Shown here: positions 12,112 to 19,924 of the stretch, in pieces
Layout of the letters: every line of letters starts with the position of its first letter
How positions within the stretch are numbered: position 1 is the first letter of the stretch
Virus record (IMG/VR): IMGVR_UViG_3300022920_000025
Span: 1 to 29,832 of that record
Reading direction: 5' to 3' (one strand)
DNA: 29,832 bases
Source: a virus
Notes under the pieces: model-generated
Database searches by the model: none
Told to the model about the DNA's origin: nothing
The model's input: only the letters and a program-made list of their open reading frames with translations
Made by a program: the position numbers and the translations under genes

Positions 12112-13827
12112 TTATTTAATTTTACTAAAGTTTTTTTCTTTAGTAAATTCAATCTTGCCTTCAAACTTATCATCTAAAATTTCTCCTTTATGTGATATAA
12201 CAAAGACATTAGCATCATCACCAAGCGAGTAGATGATTTTCATTAAGTTACCAACACCTTCATGATCCAATGAACTGTCAAAGGTCTCATCAAGTATTAG
12301 TAAATTGGTTGCCACCGAGTTCTTCATCTTAGCAATTTGTCGCCAAGTAAAGAGTAGTGCCAAGTCAATACGTTGCTTCTCACCCTCAGAGAACGAGTCG
12401 TATGAGAAGTTGTCACGATGTCTTGAGCGGATAGTCTCTTGGAAACTCTCATCAAGATTAAAGTGGACAAAAAAGTCTAGGATTTGTAGGTACTGATTAG
12501 TAAGTTTATTAATGACTGGCAAGTATTCTTTGACAATCTTAGTTTTAATACCAGTATCTTTTAGCATCTCTGCCATAGCCAAGTTGTAAGATAGTTCTTC
12601 ATTCTTGACAAGTTTAGTCTCAGTTAGATCATTACGGCTTTCTACAAGTGTCTCCAGTGATTTCTTTTCTACACTTAGATCACCATCAGTACCTTGTATC
12701 TTTTGGATAGCTTCGTTAGAGGCTGTAATGACACCTTGCAGCCTAGTAATTTCTCTATTATTACCACTAATAGTTGTAGTACGATCTCTAATCTCGTCCG
12801 TGATAGTATTAAACTTTGTAATATCTTGCTCAACCTTAGTAGATTGATCAGAGACATCGTTTAAGGCATTCTGTAGTTCTGTTGCTTTTTCTTTACCTAC
12901 AGATAGCTTTTCTGATCTAAGGTCTTCACTAATAGTTTGTGAGCATGTTGGACAGTCAGCATTCTCTTCATAGAATTTTGTTTCTTTAACAAGTACCTTA
13001 ATCTTTTGATTAAACTCTGCCTTAAACTGTAATAGACTTTGTTTCTTATCATTACTTGCTTTAAGATTTTCTTTAAGACCATTTTGTCTTTCATCAATCT
13101 CATTTGATAATAAGGTATTTTCTTCTTGATACTTTTCTATATCTGCAAGTGCTGCTTCTATTTCTATTACTCTAAGATCAACTTGATCATTACTTAGATT
13201 TTCTACATCACGTATATACTTACGTTGTATATCAATCTTTTCTTTTGTAAGCTCAATATCATATACAACATTCTTAATCAAGTCTTTAAGTGATGATGAC
13301 TTTTCTTTTACAAGTGAATTCATCTTACTAAAGATATTAATATCCAGAAGATCCTCGATCACATCTCGCCTGTGTTGTGATGCAAGCTGCATGAAGGGAA
13401 TGAAGGATGATGAGCCTAGTACCACAATCTGATGAAATGATTTATGATTCAACTTAATGATATTCTGCTCGAGGATCTTCTGGTACTCTTTGGAATGAGA
13501 TGCTTGATTAATCATAACACCATCTTTCCAAATTTCAAAGATGTTAGGTTTAATGCCTCGTACAACTTTAAAGTGTGCTTTACCAATAGTGAATACAACT
13601 TCAACAACACTATCTTTCTTATTGATAGAGTTTACTAATTGGCTTTTATTAATATTTCGGTGTGGTTTGCCAAATAAAGCAAATGATAGTGCATCAAGCA
13701 TACTTGATTTACCAGCACCGTTATGACCAATAACCAGAGTTGATTTTGTCTTTGTATAGTCAATATCAACCCACTTGTTACCAGTCGATAAGAAGTTTTT
13801 ATATTTTAATGTTCGGAATATGATCAT
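12112..13827 (-). CDS. 46: recombination nuclease SbcC/Rad50-like subunit (gp46)
   Basis: The 571-aa product (T4: 560) has Walker A GHNGAGKSS (34-42), a long coiled coil interrupted by the zinc hook CPTC (292-295), the ABC signature FSEGEKQR and Walker B LLILDETFDSSLD near the C-terminus, then a VISHK switch His. With gp47 it resects DNA ends for recombination-dependent replication and host DNA breakdown. The ATG overlaps the gp47 stop as ATGA, indicating coupled synthesis of the two subunits. Confidence 0.97.
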   Translation of the reverse strand: MIIFRTLKYKNFLSTGNKWVDIDYTKTKSTLVIGHNGAGKSSMLDALSFALFGKPHRNINKSQLVNSINKKDSVVEVVFTIGKAHFKVVRGIKPNIFEIWKDGVMINQASHSKEYQKILEQNIIKLNHKSFHQIVVLGSSSFIPFMQLASQHRRDVIEDLLDINIFSKMNSLVKEKSSSLKDLIKNVVYDIELTKEKIDIQRKYIRDVENLSNDQVDLRVIEIEAALADIEKYQEENTLLSNEIDERQNGLKENLKASNDKKQSLLQFKAEFNQKIKVLVKETKFYEENADCPTCSQTISEDLRSEKLSVGKEKATELQNALNDVSDQSTKVEQDITKFNTITDEIRDRTTTISGNNREITRLQGVITASNEAIQKIQGTDGDLSVEKKSLETLVESRNDLTETKLVKNEELSYNLAMAEMLKDTGIKTKIVKEYLPVINKLTNQYLQILDFFVHFNLDESFQETIRSRHRDNFSYDSFSEGEKQRIDLALLFTWRQIAKMKNSVATNLLILDETFDSSLDHEGVGNLMKIIYSLGDDANVFVISHKGEILDDKFEGKIEFTKEKNFSKIK

Positions 13828-14885
13828 GCAATCTCTGATGCCTGTGCTTCTGTTAACAAGTCACGCATCTTACCTTTCAGTCTATCTTTATCCAGTTCAG
13901 TATCAACACCATCAACATAACTATCAAGCAATTGTGTGGTATCTTCCACAGAGATTGCTTCATCATCAACAGCATCACCAAGAAACTCATTAAAGTTTTC
14001 TGCAATCTTTAATTCGTGAATTGGCCTATTCTGTATTCTATCAACAAACCGGTCAAAAGTAAATAGGTCTTCCTTATTAATTACAACTATTTTAACAAAT
14101 TTATTTTCTACTTGAGTTAGATCATAATCCATGTAGTCACGTTTAGAGTCATCATATACAATCTTATGATATAAACCATGTGGATTACGAATAGGTTCTA
14201 CTATTCTTGTTTCCGTATCGAGTATATGAAAATACTTAGGGTCGTGAGCATCACTCCAATTCATCTCTATTTGAGAACCAAGGTAGTGAATATTATCTTG
14301 ATTAGATTTAGTATGAAAATGTCCAGACATAACCATTTCAAATCTACTGAAAAGATTACGATCAAGACCATGATCACATTTAATACCTTTCATCATCTCA
14401 TAACCAATGATATCAAAGTGTCCACCAATAAAGTCTGCTTTACAGTTGGCAAGAAAGTCAAGTGATTGTTTCTCATTCTCTGCGCAGATCCATGGCACAA
14501 GACCCATCTTGAGAGAACCATATTCCATAACCTTAGGCTTGCTAATGATGTTTACTTCATTCATATAATGTCCTAGCAACTCTTTCAAGCTGTTTAGTTC
14601 ATTAGTATTCTTATAGAAAGTGTCGTGGTTACCACAGATAATATCCATAGTAATGCCATAATCTCTTAACGGTTTAAGAAAGTGTTGACGATTACGGTTA
14701 AGAGCACGGAAGTTGATAAACTTCCGGTTATCGTAATAATCACCAAGATGCACGATATGCTGAATACCATGTTCCAAAAGATAAGGAAAAAATACATCGC
14801 TGTAAAATTTCTCCGCATTATCGAGAAATATGTCAGAGCTATTGCGGATACCACAATGAGTGTCATTTATGATTGCTACCTTCAT
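13824..14885 (-). CDS. 47: recombination nuclease SbcD/Mre11-like subunit (gp47)
   Basis: The 353-aa product (T4: 339) has the calcineurin-like phosphoesterase motifs in order: INDTHCGIRN (D8/H10), HLGDYYDNR, CGNHD, GGHFD and SGHFHT. These bind two Mn ions and form the nuclease centre of the gp46/47 complex. The ATG overlaps the gp55 stop as ATGA, and the downstream gp46 overlaps it likewise, so 55-47-46 form a tightly coupled operon from the promoter at 15499-15527. Confidence 0.97.
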   Translation of the reverse strand: MKVAIINDTHCGIRNSSDIFLDNAEKFYSDVFFPYLLEHGIQHIVHLGDYYDNRKFINFRALNRNRQHFLKPLRDYGITMDIICGNHDTFYKNTNELNSLKELLGHYMNEVNIISKPKVMEYGSLKMGLVPWICAENEKQSLDFLANCKADFIGGHFDIIGYEMMKGIKCDHGLDRNLFSRFEMVMSGHFHTKSNQDNIHYLGSQIEMNWSDAHDPKYFHILDTETRIVEPIRNPHGLYHKIVYDDSKRDYMDYDLTQVENKFVKIVVINKEDLFTFDRFVDRIQNRPIHELKIAENFNEFLGDAVDDEAISVEDTTQLLDSYVDGVDTELDKDRLKGKMRDLLTEAQASEIA

Positions 14886-15475
14886 TCAATAAATCCACTC
14901 AAATCTGAGTCTACTTTGACCTCTCGCTTCTTGCGCTTTTCTTTTTTAACCAACTCCTTGACAGCTATGTCAGTATCTTTAACTTTATCAATACGATCCT
15001 TTAGCTGGTCCACAAAGTTAGAAGCTACGATATGCTGAAACTCTCCAACATCACCAACATTCATAAAGGCTTCTACGCCACTATTGGTTAGATACTTAAA
15101 TTTAATATCTTGTTGCTTTTTCTCTTTAGCAATGCGTCTTAGAAACGCATACCAACTAATCTGTGTAAAGTAAGCAAATGCATTAGGCTTACCTGTACGA
15201 GTAGCTGCCTCAAGGTTATAGTTCTCAATAGCTTTCAGACAATTCTCAACCGCATCCATTACCATTTCTTCGCGATATGTATAGCGAATAAAGTTTGACT
15301 TGTGAGACAAGCCTTCAGCGATCTTTAGAAAACACTGAGCAATATAGTCTGGTACAATAGGTAGGTTAATTTCGTCTGCTTTTGCTTTTTGAACAACAGT
15401 AACATATTCAACTACTGCAGCAGAGAAGTCTGCATTATTAACATAGTGAATGGATTTTCTTTTTGTTCTTGCCAT
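14882..15475 (-). CDS. 55: late-transcription sigma factor (gp55)
   Basis: The 197-aa product (T4: 185) has a sigma region 2-like block, REEMVMDAVENCLKAIENYN, followed by FAYFTQISWYAFLRRI, which binds core RNA polymerase and melts the TATAAATA late -10 box. The C-terminal DSDLSGFIE is short, acidic and hydrophobic, like the tail through which T4 gp55 contacts the gp45 clamp. The basic linker KKEKRKKREVK precedes it. The ATG has AAAGGA 7 nt upstream and a strong early promoter is directly upstream. It explains the TATAAATA boxes elsewhere in the window. Confidence 0.93.
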   Translation of the reverse strand: MARTKRKSIHYVNNADFSAAVVEYVTVVQKAKADEINLPIVPDYIAQCFLKIAEGLSHKSNFIRYTYREEMVMDAVENCLKAIENYNLEAATRTGKPNAFAYFTQISWYAFLRRIAKEKKQQDIKFKYLTNSGVEAFMNVGDVGEFQHIVASNFVDQLKDRIDKVKDTDIAVKELVKKEKRKKREVKVDSDLSGFIE

Positions 15476-15498
15476 GATATAGTCCTTTCAATATTTCC

Positions 15499-15527
15499 AT
15501 TATACTACATTTTAAAAAGGTTGTAAA
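15499..15527 (-). promoter_or_regulatory. early sigma70-type promoter for the 55-47-46 operon
   Basis: Minus-strand TTTACA (15527-15522), 17-nt spacer, TATAAT (15504-15499), about 24 nt before the gp55 ATG. Confidence 0.85.
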
Positions 15528-15561
15528 CAAGAAAATAATTAAAAATAATTCATTTTGGGGG

Positions 15562-15590
15562 TTTACAGATTGACGGATCTGTGTTATAAT
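15562..15590 (+). promoter_or_regulatory. plus-strand sigma70-type promoter with no plus-strand gene
   Basis: Plus-strand TTTACA (15562-15567), 17-nt spacer, TATAAT (15585-15590). It is back to back with the gp55 promoter, their -35 boxes about 35 nt apart. Transcription would run antisense into the 15625-16026 gene and uvsW. The preceding GGGGG plus TTTACAGA is identical to the gene 43 promoter. Only a four-codon frame follows, so a regulatory RNA is the likelier product. Confidence 0.65.
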
Positions 15591-15605
15591 AAGCTAACAG
15601 CTTTT
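15591..15605 (-). terminator. weak hairpin downstream of the uvsY-uvsW unit
   Basis: AAGCT-AAC... reads the same as a 5-bp stem on both strands (AAGCT/AGCTT, 5-nt inner spacing) and is flanked by T-rich sequence. A second dyad ACAGAT/ATCTGT lies at 15564-15581. The 149-nt gap at 15476-15624 holds these, two promoters and no gene. Confidence 0.3.
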
Positions 15606-15624
15606 AGGGGTAGATGGTATACAA

Positions 15625-16026
15625 CTAGTGCATTTTATCCTTTGGGAATTTTAAGACTTTTCCTAATACTTCATCGATACTATCCTCTGGTTCTAAATCA
15701 ATAGGTCCTTCAGTTGGCTCGTCTAATTGGTTTGCATTAAGAAAAAAGTCTACAGTCTCTTGCCAATTAGCTTCTGTCTCCATAGCTGGTTTGGCATCAG
15801 CAACAATATGATTAGCACTAAGAGTTTGAAAGAAATCATTCTGTACTTGTTGCAACATCCAAGGCCTCATAGTGCACATTCTGTAGGAATCTTTAACTAT
15901 ATATTGTATTTCTACAGCGTGTCTAACGACAATCAAATCAGTTTCTTCATCATTCCATTCAAGGATTTCACATATGATTTCTTCTCCAGTGGTTAGTTTA
16001 AACTGTCTTAAATAAGGTTCGCTCAT
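15625..16026 (-). CDS. small protein with Sm-like N-terminal domain, 133 aa
   Basis: The N-terminus (FKLTTGEEIICEILEWNDEE, then LIVVRHAVEIQYI) has the pattern of an Sm/Hfq beta-barrel: the L-x2-G-E-x-I-x-(A/C)-E-I Sm1 strand followed by an acidic turn and V-x-x-(P/A) strand. The C-terminal half is acidic and probably disordered, ending DEVLGKVLKFPKD. No family name can be assigned with certainty. The ATG overlaps the uvsW stop as ATGA, so it is co-translated with the helicase. An RNA-binding role is only inferred from the fold guess. Confidence 0.7.
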   Translation of the reverse strand: MSEPYLRQFKLTTGEEIICEILEWNDEETDLIVVRHAVEIQYIVKDSYRMCTMRPWMLQQVQNDFFQTLSANHIVADAKPAMETEANWQETVDFFLNANQLDEPTEGPIDLEPEDSIDEVLGKVLKFPKDKMH

Positions 16027-17537
16027 GTTTTTAACTCGATTTCGTAAATTTTATAGTTAAAGGATTCTTTTGCATATATCTTAATGCGTTCGGCACTGTG
16101 TACTAAAGTGTAATTCTTTCTTGCTTTCCAGTGTAGATCATCGGCAATATCATATAATGTGGTTGTTCTACCATCATCTGATTGTCTAAGCCCTCTGCCG
16201 ATAGATTGCAACACTTTAATTTGGGATTTACTAGGAGAAGCAAAAACAATATTATGAAGATTACGAATATTGATACCGGTACTAAAGGTACCCAAGCTCG
16301 CAACAATAATAGAATTTTTCTGTTTCTCAACAATTTTTCTTATAGCCTCTCTATCTGAAGTTTCTGTCTCACCACTTACAAAGAATACTTTTCTTCTTTC
16401 GTGTGCGGCATTTCTAATTAAATCAAATAATACTTTACCATGCTTATCAACTAACTGAAATAAAACTAATGTATTACCTTCTTGATCTATTGCTAAATTC
16501 TTAATTAAATTATTTCTTGCATCATTAGTTACAATATAATCTATTTCATCATGGTATTGCTTTTTACCAAATGCTTTTCGTACTTCATCTGGATATTTTA
16601 AAAGCATCACCTTAATATCTAAAGCTGCAAGGGTCTCATCATCTTGTAACTTTTTTGTGGTGGTTACATTATATATCTTACCAAAAAGACCTTCTAATAC
16701 AAGCTTGTGTGTTTGAGTACCATCTAAGGTACCAGTGGTGCCAAATCTATATGTTGCTTCCCTTGACTTATTCATAATTCCAGTCAGAGATTTAGACTTG
16801 AATCCATGAACCTCGTCTCCAAAGACTGTACCGAACTGCTCAAACCAAGCACCAGGCAATTTATAGACAGATTGCCATGTAGAGATAAACACACGTTGGC
16901 TCATATTCATCTTAGGTTTACCAGAATAAATTCTATGGCATTCAGTTTCAGGATTCCAACTATCGTCATACGCAGAGTAATCTTCAAAGTCAGCATACAT
17001 TTGTTGCACTAGACTTGTTGTTGGTACAATAATCAATACCTTTTTCTGAGTTCTTTCTAATAGATACCTCATAAGCAAATAGATGATAAGAGATTTACCA
17101 GAACCAGTAGGGCTCAACAAGATAGCACGCTTTCTATGGATACCTTCTAGTACAGCTTCCAACTGATAGTCTCTGGGCTTAATTTTTTTACCACGTGACG
17201 ATAGATTTAATTCTTCTACAAACTTTACAAACTCATCTATGTCAACATCAATAGTTGAACCAGGAATTCCATAGAATGCATCGTGATCAACTTCTACTGT
17301 ATACTGTCTAGGTCCTGCAAACTCTTGCAGATACGGAAACAAACCTACTGGCAGTTCACAGCTTTGAGCATTAAATAATCTTACCTTACCATCCCATACC
17401 CTATTCTTATATGCAGGCATAAATTTATATCCAGGGACAAAGAAGCTAAAAAAATCAGACAACTCATTTGATATACCCATATCAGTACCAACATGTAGTA
17501 CCGATTCATTCTTTTTCTTTACATAGATATTATCCAC
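16023..17537 (-). CDS. uvsW: RNA-DNA and branch-migration helicase UvsW
   Basis: The 504-aa product (T4: 503) has the N-terminal DNA-binding domain found in T4 UvsW (DFFSFFVPGYKF, WDGKVRLF), then SF2 helicase motifs: Walker A SPTGSGKS (142-149), motif II GDEVHGF (DEVH 241-244), TGTLDG (motif III), and SIGRGLRQ (motif VI). UvsW unwinds R-loops and recombination intermediates and helps switch T4 from origin- to recombination-dependent replication. No ATG fits; GTG at 17537 aligns with the T4 start and overlaps the UvsY stop by 8 nt. Confidence 0.96.
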   Translation of the reverse strand: MDNIYVKKKNESVLHVGTDMGISNELSDFFSFFVPGYKFMPAYKNRVWDGKVRLFNAQSCELPVGLFPYLQEFAGPRQYTVEVDHDAFYGIPGSTIDVDIDEFVKFVEELNLSSRGKKIKPRDYQLEAVLEGIHRKRAILLSPTGSGKSLIIYLLMRYLLERTQKKVLIIVPTTSLVQQMYADFEDYSAYDDSWNPETECHRIYSGKPKMNMSQRVFISTWQSVYKLPGAWFEQFGTVFGDEVHGFKSKSLTGIMNKSREATYRFGTTGTLDGTQTHKLVLEGLFGKIYNVTTTKKLQDDETLAALDIKVMLLKYPDEVRKAFGKKQYHDEIDYIVTNDARNNLIKNLAIDQEGNTLVLFQLVDKHGKVLFDLIRNAAHERRKVFFVSGETETSDREAIRKIVEKQKNSIIVASLGTFSTGINIRNLHNIVFASPSKSQIKVLQSIGRGLRQSDDGRTTTLYDIADDLHWKARKNYTLVHSAERIKIYAKESFNYKIYEIELKT

Positions 17538-17973
17538 CGGCTTCGAACTGCCTCCATTTAATCATATTACCAACTGTCTGGTGTCTCCAGTTTAGATTGG
17601 TTACTATTTCAGTTAGTGTTTCAATAAGGGTTTTATAGTAAGTTAGTTTTTCTTCTGACTTCTGAATATCTATATCTGAATTATAATAATATTCCATCTC
17701 ACCTTTTAATACTTTAAGCCCATTAAAAGGATCAAACTCCCAGCCTAGTTCGACAATTTCTTCTTGGCTCATCTTACCATTATAGTAAAGCCATTTTTTA
17801 TGAAGTAAAGATTTTTGTGTGTGTTCAGCTTTCTTCATTTGCAGTTTAGCAATAGAAAGCAATTCTAAGTATTTTGCATGCAACTGTGGTGTGTTGCGGC
17901 TAGTCTCATCAAGATTATACTGTTCAATCTGACTATCTTTTTTCCACATCTCCAGAACGGATTCTAGGTTCAT
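17530..17973 (-). CDS. uvsY: recombination mediator UvsY
   Basis: The 147-aa, mostly helical product (T4: 137) matches UvsY in length and in place before uvsW: LESVLEMWKKDSQIEQYNLD, then HAKYLELLSIAKLQMKK, LHKKWLYYNGKM and NLNWRHQTVGNMIKWRQFE. UvsY loads the UvsX recombinase on gp32-covered single-stranded DNA. The ATG has GGAG 8 nt upstream. It is probably read through from the late unit that begins with the tube-like gene, since no separate promoter is visible. Confidence 0.93.
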   Translation of the reverse strand: MNLESVLEMWKKDSQIEQYNLDETSRNTPQLHAKYLELLSIAKLQMKKAEHTQKSLLHKKWLYYNGKMSQEEIVELGWEFDPFNGLKVLKGEMEYYYNSDIDIQKSEEKLTYYKTLIETLTEIVTNLNWRHQTVGNMIKWRQFEAGG

Positions 17974-18001
17974 AATATATCTCCATCATAATCATAACTA
18001 T

Positions 18002-18496
18002 CTATACGATATCAAAGTAAGTAAATGCAAAGCCCATCGGCACATTAATATAAGCAACATCAGTCACATTAGAAGACATTTGTACACCACCGATATTTGT
18101 TGGTATACAGTCTCTGTAAATAAATTGTTTAGTAACATTATTATGACTGGATAATAGGGTCAAAGTTATATCAGCAGTGGTAGGCACTTGTAGAGGTCTC
18201 TCAGAAGCACCTCGAACCTTATCCTCGACTAATCTCTTTAACCAATTATGCATCTCAATATATGCATTCATATCTTCATCTAAGAGTAAATCAAATGTAA
18301 CTTCATCATAAACTAGCTTATCACCAGGCATGAATACACTTGCTCTAGGATAACCTACATCTGTCATTGGAACAGACACCGATGGATGCTGTACAGATTG
18401 TACAAAGAATTCAAGGTTAGGATAATTAACCCTTTCTATTGTAATCTTATAACCAGTTGGTTGTAAAAAGTTTTGGTTCTTTGTTAGCTCAGCCAT
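18002..18496 (-). CDS. tail-tube-fold structural protein (gene 3-like position)
   Basis: The 164-aa product starts NFLQPTGYKITIERVNYPNLEFFVQSV, with the strand pattern and P-G-DKL-x-Y-D-x-V-T-F-x-L-L-L-DED block of the gp19/gp54-type tail-tube fold. This differs from the true gp19 in the window (23796-24323). In cyanophages the gene directly after 23 is usually the gp3 tail-completion protein, and tube-terminator proteins share this fold, so gp3 or a tube-end or baseplate-junction protein is likely. It has its own late promoter and a GGAGG site 5 nt before the ATG. Confidence 0.7.
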   Translation of the reverse strand: MAELTKNQNFLQPTGYKITIERVNYPNLEFFVQSVQHPSVSVPMTDVGYPRASVFMPGDKLVYDEVTFDLLLDEDMNAYIEMHNWLKRLVEDKVRGASERPLQVPTTADITLTLLSSHNNVTKQFIYRDCIPTNIGGVQMSSNVTDVAYINVPMGFAFTYFDIV

Positions 18497-18517
18497 AATG
18501 CCTCCAATTTATAATAG

Positions 18518-18525
18518 TATTTATA
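18518..18525 (-). promoter_or_regulatory. T4-type late promoter for the tube-like gene and uvsY
   Basis: A perfect TATAAATA on the minus strand, one base after the T8 tail of the gp23 terminator and 22 nt before the ATG, giving a very short leader. Confidence 0.85.
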
Positions 18526-18526
18526 C

Positions 18527-18554
18527 AAAAAAAAGGGCCGTCCGAAGACAGCCC
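18527..18554 (-). terminator. strong intrinsic terminator of the gp23 unit (UUCG tetraloop)
   Basis: Minus-strand GGGCTGTC and GACGGCCC form an 8-bp stem (one U-G) closed by a TTCG loop and followed by eight T. This is the clearest terminator in the window. Confidence 0.95.
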
Positions 18555-18563
18555 AGTTTAGGT

Positions 18564-18584
18564 AGGAGAGGTTAACCCTCTCCT
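18564..18584 (-). terminator. second hairpin between gp23 and the main terminator
   Basis: AGGAGAGG and CCTCTCCT form a perfect 8-bp stem with a 5-nt loop, 12 nt after the gp23 stop. It lacks a T-tract, so it may protect the 3' end of the abundant capsid mRNA. Confidence 0.6.
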
Positions 18585-18596
18585 CTTTATGATTTC

Positions 18597-19910
18597 TTAT
18601 GTGTCTAAGATATTGTCAACACGGAAGATTCTGTAGTATTGGTTAGTCTTAGCTGTTGCAAGACCATCTGCAGGAGAAGCACCAACGAATGGGTTAGAAG
18701 CCATGCCGTAGCGAGTCTTAAAGCCGATTTTTGGTTGGAAGTTGTTTTCACCAACTGCACGCATCATTGTTAATGGTACATATGGACAGTAGAATACACC
18801 TGCGTCATATGGGTTAGTACCCTTATAACCTACAGTTACATAGTCTGTTGTTGCATATGGATCAATAAACACTTTTGTGCGCCCGTTAAGAACACCAGCA
18901 AACAAGTTGCCTGTATCATCAACATTTAGGTTAGCAGAAATCGCTGGTGTATAGTCCAACATTCCAGCTGCAGCAAGTGCAGTAGCAACATCAGATGAAC
19001 ACATGATTACGTTACCTTTACCTCTACGAGTTTCTTTCGCAATGGTGTTAGCTTCGCGCTCAATCTGTACCATCAAGCCTTTAAACTTCTCAACTGACCA
19101 ACGGCCGTCTGCATCAGATGTTAGGTCGAATACGCCTTTTACTGTACAGTTGCTTGTTTGAGCACCGTTTTTAGCTTGTGAGTTGATTGTACGGATAACT
19201 TCACGGTTAATTTCCGCTAAGATTTCTGTAGACAAGATGTTAGCTAATTCTGATTCAGCATCCAAACCGTGGATTGCTTTCAAGTCTTGAGCTAGTTCTA
19301 GTGAGTACTCAGCTTTCAAAGCACGTGACTTAGCTGTCACAGTTGCTTTTTCAATTGAGAAACCCATTTCGTTGAATGCGTTACCAGCTGCATCGCCAAG
19401 AGCTTCAGCAGAGTCTGTACCCATACCAGTACCAGTGTGACCAGTTACACGATCAGAATCGATTGTGTGTGGTGAGTTAGGATTGCCTACATCTAAACCA
19501 GATGGACCAGCAGCACCGTTTGCACCAGCAACTTGTGTACCAGAGAATGCTGTGTCTGCTTCGTTGAATAGAGCCTCTGTACCACCTTGTGATGTGTACT
19601 TTGACTTCATTGCGAAGATTAGTCCTGTTGGACCAGACATTGGTTGAACACCAGCTAAGTCATATGCTACCAAGTTTGGAGCTGCACGACGAACCAATGA
19701 GATCAAGATTGGATCCCAGTTATTGATGTTTCCGCCAGTTGAGTTTGTAGGAGCTGCTTCTGTGATCATACGCTCTTCGTTTAGAGCTTTTTCTGTATTC
19801 TCGAGCATAACAGCAGTTACTGCACGTTTGTGCTTGTCGCTAATGTTGCCAGCTGACTCTTCGTTCAGTACTGGGTTCCATTTTTCGACTAGATTGTCAT
19901 AAGATTGCAT
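18597..19910 (-). CDS. 23: major capsid protein (gp23)
   Basis: The 437-aa product follows the gp23 pattern: an N-terminal helical prohead segment (residues 1-51), then ITE followed by AAPTNSTGG, where I49-T50-E51 fits the gp21 cleavage rule (I/L)-x-E, then NWDPILISLVRRAAPNLVAYDL and GPTGLIFAMKSKY. The C-terminal VGENNFQPKIGFKTRYGMASNPF is also typical. It is shorter than T4 gp23 (521 aa), like the marine relatives. The start has GGGAAT upstream. No separate gp24 vertex protein is seen nearby. Confidence 0.97.
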   Translation of the reverse strand: MQSYDNLVEKWNPVLNEESAGNISDKHKRAVTAVMLENTEKALNEERMITEAAPTNSTGGNINNWDPILISLVRRAAPNLVAYDLAGVQPMSGPTGLIFAMKSKYTSQGGTEALFNEADTAFSGTQVAGANGAAGPSGLDVGNPNSPHTIDSDRVTGHTGTGMGTDSAEALGDAAGNAFNEMGFSIEKATVTAKSRALKAEYSLELAQDLKAIHGLDAESELANILSTEILAEINREVIRTINSQAKNGAQTSNCTVKGVFDLTSDADGRWSVEKFKGLMVQIEREANTIAKETRRGKGNVIMCSSDVATALAAAGMLDYTPAISANLNVDDTGNLFAGVLNGRTKVFIDPYATTDYVTVGYKGTNPYDAGVFYCPYVPLTMMRAVGENNFQPKIGFKTRYGMASNPFVGASPADGLATAKTNQYYRIFRVDNILDT

Positions 19911-19924
19911 CTTTTGGATTCCCT

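Noticed and set aside
15606-15660. tRNA-like stretch (GGGG start, GGTA in a D-loop-like position) downstream of the plus-strand promoter
   Set aside because: No T-arm GTTC-A motif, no pairing acceptor ends and no anticodon stem.
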